From positions 1-46,050 of the forward strand of contig PDSZ01000031.1 in assembly GCA_002748705.1 (NCBI GenBank): a stretch of DNA of 46,050 nucleotides, written 5' to 3'. The position numbers and the translations under genes are program-made. Source of the stretch: Candidatus Fermentibacterota bacterium. Lineage in GTDB: Bacteria; Fermentibacterota; Fermentibacteria; Fermentibacterales; Fermentibacteraceae. This document shows, one piece after another, positions 8,846 to 16,886 of the stretch. How positions within the stretch are numbered: position 1 is the first letter of the stretch; every line of letters starts with the position of its first letter. The notes under the pieces were generated by a model. It made no database searches and was not told where the DNA came from. It worked only from the letters and a program-made list of their open reading frames with translations.

Positions 8846-9799
8846 TTAAAGAATGCCAATCAGGAATTTACCGGCAGCGGTGAGAAAAGGAAGACCTGCC
8901 TTGAGCCAGCCCAGGGCTTCTGATTCCCTGACGCCGAGAACTATATCGGTATTCATTGCGCCGGTTACCTGCCTGACCTGTACAACAAGTGGTTCCTGTG
9001 AGAACTGTGAATTGCCAAGAATGCGGTCCAGGTCACTGATGAACTGTATCCCGCTCTGAATATCCGATCCAAGGTAGTGGGCGTAGACACTGGTATCCAG
9101 AAGAAGATTGCCGTTGGAATCGTAGATTTTCGGGTACATTGAGGGCTGTAGGCCTGCTCCTGATCCGTCAAAAACAAGAGCAGAGTACTGTGTGAGGAAA
9201 TCTCTTGTCTTATCTGACATGGGAAGAGCTTCTTCAGGTGATGCCAGAGCAGCACTGATAGCTGCGGAAAGCCCATCCTGAGAATAGATTTTCATTTCAA
9301 GTTCAACTTCAACTACGCCGGAAGTTTCATCATATCGTGCAGGCCCCACCTGTGACGCGTTCTTAACCACACCGTCAACACGGGAGTAGATGATGTCGTA
9401 GTCGGTAATGAAATTCTCAACCCTGGTATCAGAGTTGATTGTAACTCCCTTAACCGTTTCAAGCAGGTTTCTCTGTGCCGTGACAACTGCTGCTCTTTCA
9501 GCCATCAGCCTGGCCTGGGCTGTGTTGGGATTGTTCATGTCCACAACACCTTGTCCTGTGGCTCTGATAGTGTTATCTGACCAGTCAATCTGCCCTGACG
9601 GAGTATTCTCAACAACTTCACCAGGCTCTGTGGAGGCCGGTATAAGGGCACTCATCTGAGTTACTTCGCTTTTAACTTCTAAAGGCGTCAGATTACCTGC
9701 TGCATCACTTGTATTAGTATTAATTATCTGTGTACCTGTTGTAGTGCCGCATCCTGAAGCAACGATAAGGGCTGAAACAGCAATCAGAATATTTTTCAT
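8846..9799 (-). CDS. LPP20-family lipoprotein (FlgP-like)
   Basis: A 317-residue lipoprotein with signal peptide and lipobox VASGC (C17). After a ~75-residue linker, residues ~78-170 (IRATGQGVVDM, AQARLMAERAAVVTAQRNLL, NFITDYDIIYSRVDGVVKNA, GVVEVELEMKI) give the LPP20/FlgP fold. The C-terminal half is not recognisable beyond a hydrophobic end (GLPFLTAAGKFLIGIL). Its ATG overlaps the stop of the upstream CsgG-like gene (ATGA), which implies translational coupling. It probably faces the periplasm from the outer membrane and assembles with the two neighbouring lipoproteins. Confidence 0.78.
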   Translation of the reverse strand: MKNILIAVSALIVASGCGTTTGTQIINTNTSDAAGNLTPLEVKSEVTQMSALIPASTEPGEVVENTPSGQIDWSDNTIRATGQGVVDMNNPNTAQARLMAERAAVVTAQRNLLETVKGVTINSDTRVENFITDYDIIYSRVDGVVKNASQVGPARYDETSGVVEVELEMKIYSQDGLSAAISAALASPEEALPMSDKTRDFLTQYSALVFDGSGAGLQPSMYPKIYDSNGNLLLDTSVYAHYLGSDIQSGIQFISDLDRILGNSQFSQEPLVVQVRQVTGAMNTDIVLGVRESEALGWLKAGLPFLTAAGKFLIGIL

Positions 9800-10416
9800 C
9801 GCATTGATCCTGTCTGGTTATTTATTCCCATGAGAGCCATTAGAACTGCATCTCTGAGAGCACCATCAGCACCGTCGAAATCTGAGCCACGGCCTGAAGA
9901 TGTGTAGAGTACTTCACTGGTTTCAACACTGATTATCTTCACATGCAGCAGAGCATCTCTCTGGGCAGGTTCATCATCCCAGAAGGAATCGTGAGTAACA
10001 GATGCTATGTTGATTGTCATAACCGCTTCTGCTCCTGAAAGCCTGCCAAGTTCAACTGCTGTAGACGGGTCTGCCACCCCTGAGTATGAGAATTCCTGTT
10101 CTTCAAGTATCTGATCTATTACCGAGCGATCCACCAGAGAGAACCTGCTGGTTCGCATCAGAGACATTCCTGCATAGTCCTGAAGGCCGGAAGCGTCTGT
10201 AAGGTTTGCAGGAGAAGAGGAAACAGGAGGCAGAACAACCGTTCTCCATACAGGTTTAGAATCCAGCAGCGGAGACCTGGCATAATCAGGCTGATACCCC
10301 ATCATGGTCATCTGATCCGCCGTGGAATAACCACTCATCACGGCAAGCTGGTTTGCTGTGCATGCCACGGCTGAAAGAATTGCTGTAAGAACAGTTAAAG
10401 CAAAAAGGTATTTCAA
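9796..10416 (-). CDS. CsgG/FlgO-like outer-membrane lipoprotein
   Basis: First gene of the three-lipoprotein operon. The start is a TTG at 10416, 6 bases after GGGAG. This gives a clean signal peptide with lipobox SAVAC. A farther ATG at 10446 would overlap the TATAAT box and is unlikely. The mature domain (VWRTVVLPPVSSSPANL, MRTSRFSLVDRSVIDQIL, LGRLSGAEAVMTINI, HVKIISVETSEVLYTSSGRG) has the CsgG/FlgO/LpoB pattern: a family of lipoproteins that oligomerise at the outer membrane. At 206 residues it is closer to FlgO than to full CsgG, and I see no clear transmembrane beta-hairpin segments. Secretion channel or ring component are both possible. Confidence 0.75.
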   Translation of the reverse strand: MKYLFALTVLTAILSAVACTANQLAVMSGYSTADQMTMMGYQPDYARSPLLDSKPVWRTVVLPPVSSSPANLTDASGLQDYAGMSLMRTSRFSLVDRSVIDQILEEQEFSYSGVADPSTAVELGRLSGAEAVMTINIASVTHDSFWDDEPAQRDALLHVKIISVETSEVLYTSSGRGSDFDGADGALRDAVLMALMGINNQTGSMR

Positions 10417-10440
10417 GACAACTCCCTTCTTTTTGCAGAA

Positions 10441-10457
10441 CTCCAATTATACTGGAG
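10441..10457 (-). promoter_or_regulatory. -10 box of the lipoprotein operon inside a short palindrome
   Basis: On the minus strand a perfect TATAAT (10451-10446) lies 30 bases before the TTG start. It is flanked by the inverted repeat CTCCA (10441-10445) and TGGAG (10453-10457), so a repressor could cover the -10 box. The -35 region is weak (GAACAG). Confidence 0.4.
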
Positions 10458-10766
10458 AAATCATGACACTGTTCCATACTGTAAAAGATTTCGCAGGTTG
10501 ACTGATCATTTTGAAAGACTGTGCTTTGCTGCTGCAGTATTTCGTTAGAGTGACAGTCTTATTCACATACAAGGGAGTGCAGTTTATCTTCTGTCTGATT
10601 CAGCCTGCTTTTCAGCTGTACCTGCCGGTTGTTCAACATACCGGTTGAACAGCATTATCTTACTGAAGAAGTTAAGACGCTGTTTTTTTAGCTCTTGTGC
10701 AACTCTCATGCGGTTATGTTAGATCATTCACGGCAGTTTTGCAACAGGCTTTTCAGGAGGGTGAAT
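10458..10766. other. divergent intergenic region with an inverted repeat
   Basis: No gene is seen between the lipoprotein operon and the U32-aro operon. An inverted repeat TGTTCAA (10630-10636) and TTGAACA (10645-10651) with 8 bases between could be an operator for the aro operon. A run of seven T at 10682-10688 follows a weak 5-bp stem. Confidence 0.3.
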
Positions 10767-12011
10767 TTGGAAAGAGTTTTCTCAGTAGAGATAATGGTTC
10801 CTGCAGGGTCGTTCGAAACCCTTAACGCTGCAATCAACGCCGGAGCTTCTTCTGTCTATTTCGGAGTGGGAAGCCTGAATATGCGGTCCCGTTCTGCCAA
10901 CTTTCAGCCTGAAGATTTACCTTCCATTATCGGTATTTGCAGAAGGAATGGTGTAAGAAGCTATCTCACACTGAACACAATCATGTATGATGAGGATATG
11001 GAAAATGCCAGGACTCTCTGCGATCTGTCCCTTTCCTGCGGCCTCAGTGCTGTTATAGCAACTGATATCTCTGTGATTGAATATGCCAGGTCCATAGGGC
11101 TTGAAGTTCACATTTCAACCCAGGCAAATATTTCAAACATTGGGGCTGTTCGATTCTACAGCAGATATGCAGATATTGTTGTGCTTGCCCGTGAATTGTC
11201 ACTGGATCAGATAGAGCATATCTGCAGCGCAATAAAGAATGAGAACATCTGCGGCCCTTCCGGTGAACTTCTCAGAGTTGAGGCTTTTGTACATGGAGCC
11301 ATGTGTGTTGCTGTTTCAGGAAAGTGCTACATGAGCCTTGCCCATTACAACAGTTCAGCCAACAGGGGCAGTTGCCTGCAGACCTGCCGAAGAAGGTATC
11401 GTGTAACAGATGAGGAAACAGGTGAAGAACTCATTGTGGACAACAGGTTCGTAATGTCTCCATCTGATCTCTGTACCATAGGCATGCTGGACAGATTGAT
11501 TGAATCAGGTGTAACTGTTCTCAAAATAGAGGGCAGAGCCAGAGGGCCTGAGTATGTGGACACTGTAACAAGGGCCTACAGAGAAGCTGTGGAACTGATT
11601 GCTTCCGGTAAATACAGTCAGAATGACCGTTTGCGGCTAAGAGGCGAACTGGAGAAGGTGTTCAACCGTGGTTTCTGGGATAACGGATACTATATGGGAA
11701 ACGAGCTTGGTGAATGGGCAGGTCTTTATGGCTCCTGTGCAACCACAAGGAAGATAAAGGTTGGCAGGGTAGTCAACTTCTTTCACAAGCCTATGGTAGT
11801 GGAGGTTCTCCTTGAATCAGGAGAAATTACCCTTGGAGCTGAAATAGCATTTACCGGACCTACAACAGGTATCGTATATGCAAAAGCAGACTCAATAATG
11901 GACGATAGCTGTAAAGCTGTATCCAAATTGACCAAAGGCATGAACGGTACAATCAAGATGAATGAAGCAGTAAGGCGTAACGATCTTGTCTTTGTGATAG
12001 AGCCAAGGTGA
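10767..12011 (+). CDS. peptidase U32 family protein (TrhP/YegQ/RlhA-type)
   Basis: The N-terminal barrel (MVPAGSFETLNAAINAGASS, VYFGVGSLNMRSRS) and the four-cysteine cluster HGAMCVAVSGKC...RGSCLQTCRRRY identify a U32 protein, as do VLKIEGRARGPEYV and the late NRGFWDNGYYMG. Despite the family name, well-studied bacterial members are RNA hydroxylases. E. coli TrhP (YegQ) makes 5-hydroxyuridine at tRNA position 34 and needs prephenate. The next three genes here make prephenate, which supports a TrhP-like role. The start is TTG at 10767, six bases after AGGAGG. The 414 residues are slightly shorter than YegQ. It is first in the operon, 30 bases before aroA. Confidence 0.88.
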   Translation: MERVFSVEIMVPAGSFETLNAAINAGASSVYFGVGSLNMRSRSANFQPEDLPSIIGICRRNGVRSYLTLNTIMYDEDMENARTLCDLSLSCGLSAVIATDISVIEYARSIGLEVHISTQANISNIGAVRFYSRYADIVVLARELSLDQIEHICSAIKNENICGPSGELLRVEAFVHGAMCVAVSGKCYMSLAHYNSSANRGSCLQTCRRRYRVTDEETGEELIVDNRFVMSPSDLCTIGMLDRLIESGVTVLKIEGRARGPEYVDTVTRAYREAVELIASGKYSQNDRLRLRGELEKVFNRGFWDNGYYMGNELGEWAGLYGSCATTRKIKVGRVVNFFHKPMVVEVLLESGEITLGAEIAFTGPTTGIVYAKADSIMDDSCKAVSKLTKGMNGTIKMNEAVRRNDLVFVIEPR

Positions 12012-12041
12012 TTTTCTTTTCCGTAAGACAGAGAGAGTGAG

Positions 12042-13313
12042 ATGCGCATTCCAGGAAGTAAATATGTTGCGAACAGGGCTCTGCTGATTTCAGCCCTTGC
12101 CAGAGGAAGCTCGGTGGTTTCCAACATTCCAGAGAACGGCGATATTGATCTGCTTGTGGGAATGCTGCGCCATGCAGGAGTTTCAGTAAACTCTGTGGAC
12201 GGTACCGTAAGAACCCTTGAGATACAGGGCAGTGCAGGCAGACCAGGGAGGACAGGCAGTCACTTTATAGATGCAGGTGAGTCAGGTACACTGTTAAGGT
12301 TTGCAGCAGGTTTTGCATCTTTGCTTGATGGAGAAACATTCATAACCGCAGGTTTCAGGAATCGTCAGCGTCCCCTTGAACCGCTGCTGAAGTCCCTTGA
12401 AGAACTGGGAGCAGAGATAACGAGAGGGCCGGAGCAGGGCGGTTTTCCCCTTGGAATATCCAGAGGGCTTAAGGGGGGAACCACTGTTATAGGAGGCCAG
12501 TACAGCAGTCAGTTTATCAGTTCACTTCTCCTTGCAGCGCCTTACGCTGACAACGATGTGGAGGTTAAGGTTACCAGGCCTGTTGTTTCCTCCCATTACA
12601 TTGATCTGACCATGGGAGAAATGGCCAGGTACGGAGTAGCAGTCAGACATACAGCCGATGATAACCATGAGATCTTTTATGTGCAGGCAGGGCAGAGCTA
12701 TACAGGCTGCAATCTCACCATTCCAGGGGACTGGAGTTCTGTGAACTGCCTGCTTGCAGCTTCACTGTTACTTCAAAAAGAGATTCGCGTTAACGGTATG
12801 AATGTAATGTCCAATCCTGCAGAGTCCGAGTTTCTTGCCATTCTGGAAATGATGGGATGCTGTACAGAGGTTGACTGTGAGAGTGTAACAGTGAAAAGCT
12901 GCAGCACTCTCAGAGGCATAGAAGTTGATATGAAAGACAGTCCGGACTCTGTGCTGACATTGATTCCTCTTGCGCTTGCAGCAGAGGGTACTACAGTCAT
13001 CAGGAACATAGGTCACCTGATATACAAAGAGAGCAACAGAATACACCATGCGGCCCATGAGTTGCAGAAACTGGGAGCAGAGATAGAGACCACTATAGAC
13101 TCTATTTCTGTAGTAGGCGGCAGGTCCCTTAAAACTGCTTCAGTTGATGCCAATAACGATCACAGGCTGGCAATGTGTCTGGGGCTTATTGAGCTTACCA
13201 ATAAGGGAATGAAAATCACCGGAAGGGATTGTGTAAGCAAATCGTTCCCTGAGTTCTGGAGCTATATAGGCTTCATACAGGAGGCAGGTGAGAAATGCCT
13301 GGAGATTCAATAG
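12042..13313 (+). CDS. aroA: 3-phosphoshikimate 1-carboxyvinyltransferase (EPSP synthase)
   Basis: Condenses shikimate-3-phosphate with phosphoenolpyruvate, the sixth step to chorismate, in the cytoplasm. Motifs: PGSKYVANRALL (catalytic Lys), DAGESGTLLRF, RQRPLEPLLKSLEELGAEI, SSQFISSLLLAAP, DSPDSVLTLIPLA (catalytic Asp), KESNRI (normally KESDRI), NNDHRLAM and KSFPEFW (C-terminal Lys). The protein has 423 residues, but it begins directly at the PGSK block. The usual 10-20 residues before it are missing, and the annotated ATG is the first in-frame start after the U32 stop. The last 19 bases overlap aroC, indicating coupling. Confidence 0.93.
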   Translation: MRIPGSKYVANRALLISALARGSSVVSNIPENGDIDLLVGMLRHAGVSVNSVDGTVRTLEIQGSAGRPGRTGSHFIDAGESGTLLRFAAGFASLLDGETFITAGFRNRQRPLEPLLKSLEELGAEITRGPEQGGFPLGISRGLKGGTTVIGGQYSSQFISSLLLAAPYADNDVEVKVTRPVVSSHYIDLTMGEMARYGVAVRHTADDNHEIFYVQAGQSYTGCNLTIPGDWSSVNCLLAASLLLQKEIRVNGMNVMSNPAESEFLAILEMMGCCTEVDCESVTVKSCSTLRGIEVDMKDSPDSVLTLIPLALAAEGTTVIRNIGHLIYKESNRIHHAAHELQKLGAEIETTIDSISVVGGRSLKTASVDANNDHRLAMCLGLIELTNKGMKITGRDCVSKSFPEFWSYIGFIQEAGEKCLEIQ

Positions 13314-14380
13314 GCAGGCTGTTCAGGGTTACTGTATGGGGAGAGTCTCATGGCCCGGCTGCAGGGGCTGTTATAGAGGGTTGTCCCCCTGGAATAAAGC
13401 TGGACCATGAAAGAATAAACCGTGCTCTGAGCAGAAGAAAACCAGGTGGCAAATTCGTTTCAGCCAGAGGGGAAGATGACAGATTCGAGATACTGTCAGG
13501 GCTGTTTAAGGGAAAGACCACCGGTACTCCTGTAAGTATCATCATCAAGAACACTGCTGCAAAAAGTGAGAACTACACCGAACTGGAAAACCTTCTGAGA
13601 CCTGGGCACGGAGACTTTACATACCTGGAAAAGTACGGTGTAAGGGATTACAGAGGCGGTGGAAGAAGCTCTGCCAGGCTTACAGCACCTGTTGTGGCTG
13701 CAGGCGCGATAGCCTCTCAATTCCTGCAGGAAGTCAGAGGAATAGATATTCTTGCATGGCTGAAGAGCGTAGGAAATGTAACTGCAGATATTGAGAGTAC
13801 TGCAATATCCCGGGAGATTGTTCAGGCCAGCTGTATAAACTTTCCTGATTCAGAGGCGGAAAAGAATGCTCTTGATCTGATGGAGAAACTCCGAATCAGA
13901 GGTGACTCCACAGGCGGAGTTGTTGAATGCCGGATCATAGGTGTTCCTTCCGGCCTTGGAGAGCCTCTGTTCAACGGTCTGGATGCAGACCTTGGCGCAG
14001 CGATTACAGGGCTAAACGCAGTTAAGGGTTTTGAGATCGGAAACGGTTTTGACGCCTCACTTCTTACCGGTTCTGAGAACAATGATGAGTTCACCTGCGA
14101 GAACGGCAGAATAACCCTTGCAACCAACAGGTGCGGCGGTGTGCTTGGAGGTATTTCAACAGGTACTCCTCTGGTATTCAGAGCGGCTTTCAAGCCTGCG
14201 CCCAGTATATCTGTCAACCAGAATACAGTTGATATACATGGAAGACCGGCAGAAATTTCAGTTTCAGGGCAACATGATGTTTGTGTGGCAGTCAGAGCTG
14301 TACCTGTAGTTGAAGCCCTTGCGGCAATTGTTGTCATGGACCATCTGCTGAGGCATAGAGGGCAGTGCGGTGTGAGATGA
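13295..14380 (+). CDS. aroC: chorismate synthase
   Basis: Converts EPSP to chorismate with reduced FMN. Signature blocks: VTVWGESHGPAAGAVIEG, SRRKPGGKFVSARGE, LRPGHGDFTYLEKYGVRDYR (substrate and flavin region), GGGRSSARLTAPVVAAGA and the C-terminal GQHDVCVAVRAVPVVEAL. The 361-residue length is standard. AGGAGG precedes the ATG inside the end of aroA. Its stop overlaps the ATG of the chorismate mutase gene (ATGA). No FMN reductase is encoded nearby, so reduced flavin comes from elsewhere. Confidence 0.96.
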   Translation: MPGDSIGRLFRVTVWGESHGPAAGAVIEGCPPGIKLDHERINRALSRRKPGGKFVSARGEDDRFEILSGLFKGKTTGTPVSIIIKNTAAKSENYTELENLLRPGHGDFTYLEKYGVRDYRGGGRSSARLTAPVVAAGAIASQFLQEVRGIDILAWLKSVGNVTADIESTAISREIVQASCINFPDSEAEKNALDLMEKLRIRGDSTGGVVECRIIGVPSGLGEPLFNGLDADLGAAITGLNAVKGFEIGNGFDASLLTGSENNDEFTCENGRITLATNRCGGVLGGISTGTPLVFRAAFKPAPSISVNQNTVDIHGRPAEISVSGQHDVCVAVRAVPVVEALAAIVVMDHLLRHRGQCGVR

Positions 14381-14628
14381 AAACAATGAAGCAAATGAGA
14401 GCAGAGATAGACAGAATTGATGAAGAGATAGTCAGACTTCTTGAAAACCGTATCAGGGTTGTTCTTGAGATTAGTGAATACAAGAAAGAGCACGGAATTC
14501 CTGTGAATGACCCTGCCAGAGAAGATGATATACTCGCAAGACTTGCCTCAGGAAAAATTGATGAAGGGATGATAAGAAAAGTATACCGCACAATTTTTTC
14601 CTGCTCCAGAAATATTCAGAAAATGTGA
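14377..14628 (+). CDS. chorismate mutase, AroQ type
   Basis: An 83-residue, single-domain, all-helical chorismate mutase that turns chorismate into prephenate. The pattern MRAEIDRIDEEIVRLLENRI, then EISEYKKEHGIPVNDPARE, is the AroQ helix 1 and loop with the active-site Arg and Lys. The ATG at 14377 overlaps the aroC stop. A GTG at 14365 is also in frame but less likely. No prephenate dehydratase or dehydrogenase follows. The operon stops at prephenate, which is notable given the U32 gene at its head. Confidence 0.9.
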   Translation: MKTMKQMRAEIDRIDEEIVRLLENRIRVVLEISEYKKEHGIPVNDPAREDDILARLASGKIDEGMIRKVYRTIFSCSRNIQKM

Positions 14629-14861
14629 CATTCTTTATGCACTTCAGGCTACTGGTCTACCGTAGTTATTTAGAGTAATATAGTTACAATATGCGTCTAA
14701 AATAAATTATAAATATAATTTGAGCGTAGCTATGCCGCAAAACACCTTAGCTGTATTCAGCGGATTGACTCAGAAAAAAACAGCGGTTATGTAGGGTGGT
14801 TAATTCAGCCGGACGCTGAATCGGTATTTGTTTCAGGAAACATGGAGGTAGGCAACTGAAA

Positions 14862-16886
14862 GTGGCAACCCAGCAGGAGCTGCAGTCAAGAATAGTTGAA
14901 CTTGAGGGGCAGCTTGATGAACTCAGGGCTCAGGCAGAGATTTCCAGCAGTCAGCTGGGATATTCCCTTGAGGAAAGCGACAGAAAGTTCCGTACTCTCT
15001 TCAACGGAATCAGCATTCCTGTTTTTGTTCACCCTTTTTCAGATGACAGTTTCAGCAATTTCATAGAGGTCAACGATGCCGCCTGTGCCCGATACGGTTA
15101 TTCCAGAGAAAAGTTCCTTAAACTGTCTCCTTCAGATATACGAGTTGACAGGACTAAGAATATTTATTCTGGACAAAGGGCTGAGCTGGATAAAAACAGA
15201 CATTTTGTATTTGAAGCATTTCATTCAACCTGTGACGGTGAAACATTTCCTGTAGAGATAAGTGCCAGCATTTTCACATGGCTTGGACAAAAGGTAATTC
15301 TATGCATAGCCAGAGACATGACCTTTCAGGCGGAGGCAGAGAGATCACTCCGTCATAGTGAAGAGAAATTCAGGAATTACATTGAGAGTTCACCTAATGC
15401 GGTTTTTATCGCTGATGGTGACGGGAGAATACTGGAATTAAACAAAGAAGCTGTTAAGATCAGGAATGAATCTCGTGAGCAACTGCTTAAACTCAAACTG
15501 TTTGACCTTGTCTCTGATCTTGAACGCAAAAAAGCCCAGGCGGAATTCAATGCGGTAAAGAGAACCGGAAGAGGAGGAGGAACTCTCTCATTTGAGCGGA
15601 AGGATGGAACCTGGACCTACTGGAAGGTCAATGCAGTCAGAATTTCTTCAGACAGATACATAGGTTTTGTCAGTGATGTGACTGATATGGTGCGAGCAGA
15701 GAAAAGTGCAAGTGAAAATGAAAGATTCATCGCTTCCCTGCTTAAAGCTGTACCTACACCTGTTTTCTTTCAGGACAGCCAGGGCCGGTACAGTGGCTGC
15801 AATCAGGCATATACAAGAATGACCGGCAAATCATCAGAAGATATTAAAGGAAAGACAGTTTTTCAGGTCTGGCCTTCTGAGATAGCAGAACGATACCATA
15901 CAAAAGATCAAGAGCTGATAAATGGTAAAAAGCATGTGGAGCATGAGGAAGTTCTACTGGATAGTGACGGTAAAACAAGATCTGTACTGTTAAGCAGGGA
16001 TGTTATCAGAGATGAGTTCGGAATGGTAACCGGTCTGATAGGCGCTTTTAGAGACATCACTGAGAGAAAGCTGTATGAGGAAACTCTAAAGGCCAATGAA
16101 CAGCAGCTGAGGCTTTTGGTTGATAACAGCTTTGATGTTATCTGGACTTTGGATATGAATATGGTTTTCACTTATGCAAGCCCTGCCATCTATGAACAGA
16201 CAGGGTTTACTCCGGAAGAGTGGGTAGGAACATCTCTGGAAGAACACTGCTCTCAGAGCAGCTTCAAGAAGCTTAAAGCCTGGGCTGGACTTACAGCAGG
16301 AGGCCATGAAAACTTCAGGCATATGACATTTGAGATGCCTTTTCTCAGAAAGAATGGAGAGGAGTTCAATGCTGAGGTTACTGTAAAGTTTGTGATGGAC
16401 GATTCAGGCAGCCCCATAGGTTTTCAGGGAACCACAAGGGATGTTACCCAGAGAAGGATGGCAGAAGAGGCTTTGAGAGAAACTGGAGCATATCTGGAGT
16501 ACCTTTTCAACAATGTGCCTGCAGGTATTCTTGTAATAGACAGAAATACTCGAAAGATATTTGATGCCAACAGGTATACATGTGAACTCATCGGGCTGAC
16601 CAAAGAGGAGATAGTTGATAGAGACTGCAACGACTTTATCAGTGCTAGTAAAGATAATTATTATCTTAATAATGATTTAATAGGAGGCATAAGCAGGGAT
16701 GAGGTGATGCTTAGGGCTGCTGATAATAGTGTAATTCCTATTCATAAGACTGTAATATCTGCAAAGCTCAAGCAGAAAATTATTATATTGAGCTATTCTC
16801 TGATATTTCAGAACAGAAAAGGGCCGAAGAAGAAAATCGGAAACTGGAGCAGCAGCTGCTGCAGTCTCAGAAAATGGAATCCATAG
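14862..16886 (+). CDS. PAS-rich sensor, N-terminal part of a frameshifted hybrid histidine kinase
   Basis: The start is a GTG at 14862; GGAGGT lies rather far upstream (12 bases), and a CTG at 14856 would be better spaced. There is no signal peptide or membrane segment, so this is a cytoplasmic sensor. A leading coiled coil (residues 1-35) is followed by five PAS domains at roughly 40-165, 170-290, 290-410, 410-540 and 545-640. Each ends in a D-x-T-type motif such as RDITERK or RDVTQRR. The frame is correct up to about 16775 and then reads nonsense (KIIILSYSLIFQNRK...). In the -1 frame the expected continuation (NYYIELFSDISEQKRAEEE) appears and runs into the kinase at 16874-18025. One missing A in the run at 16776-16779 explains the break. 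Whether this is a mutation or an assembly error cannot be told. Confidence 0.85.
   Translation: MATQQELQSRIVELEGQLDELRAQAEISSSQLGYSLEESDRKFRTLFNGISIPVFVHPFSDDSFSNFIEVNDAACARYGYSREKFLKLSPSDIRVDRTKNIYSGQRAELDKNRHFVFEAFHSTCDGETFPVEISASIFTWLGQKVILCIARDMTFQAEAERSLRHSEEKFRNYIESSPNAVFIADGDGRILELNKEAVKIRNESREQLLKLKLFDLVSDLERKKAQAEFNAVKRTGRGGGTLSFERKDGTWTYWKVNAVRISSDRYIGFVSDVTDMVRAEKSASENERFIASLLKAVPTPVFFQDSQGRYSGCNQAYTRMTGKSSEDIKGKTVFQVWPSEIAERYHTKDQELINGKKHVEHEEVLLDSDGKTRSVLLSRDVIRDEFGMVTGLIGAFRDITERKLYEETLKANEQQLRLLVDNSFDVIWTLDMNMVFTYASPAIYEQTGFTPEEWVGTSLEEHCSQSSFKKLKAWAGLTAGGHENFRHMTFEMPFLRKNGEEFNAEVTVKFVMDDSGSPIGFQGTTRDVTQRRMAEEALRETGAYLEYLFNNVPAGILVIDRNTRKIFDANRYTCELIGLTKEEIVDRDCNDFISASKDNYYLNNDLIGGISRDEVMLRAADNSVIPIHKTVISAKLKQKIIILSYSLIFQNRKGPKKKIGNWSSSCCSLRKWNP

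Noticed and set aside
7637..10416. Curli secretion operon
   Set aside because: Only one of the three genes is CsgG-like and short; no CsgA, CsgB, CsgE or CsgF-type gene is nearby.
10767..12011. Collagenase-like protease activity for the U32 protein
   Set aside because: The cysteine cluster and aro-operon context agree with the RNA-hydroxylase members of the family; no protease site is recognisable.
16770..16800. Programmed -1 frameshift in the hybrid kinase
   Set aside because: The zero frame reads CAG AAA ATT ATT, which does not form an X-XXY-YYZ slippery heptamer. I also noticed no stimulatory hairpin just downstream.
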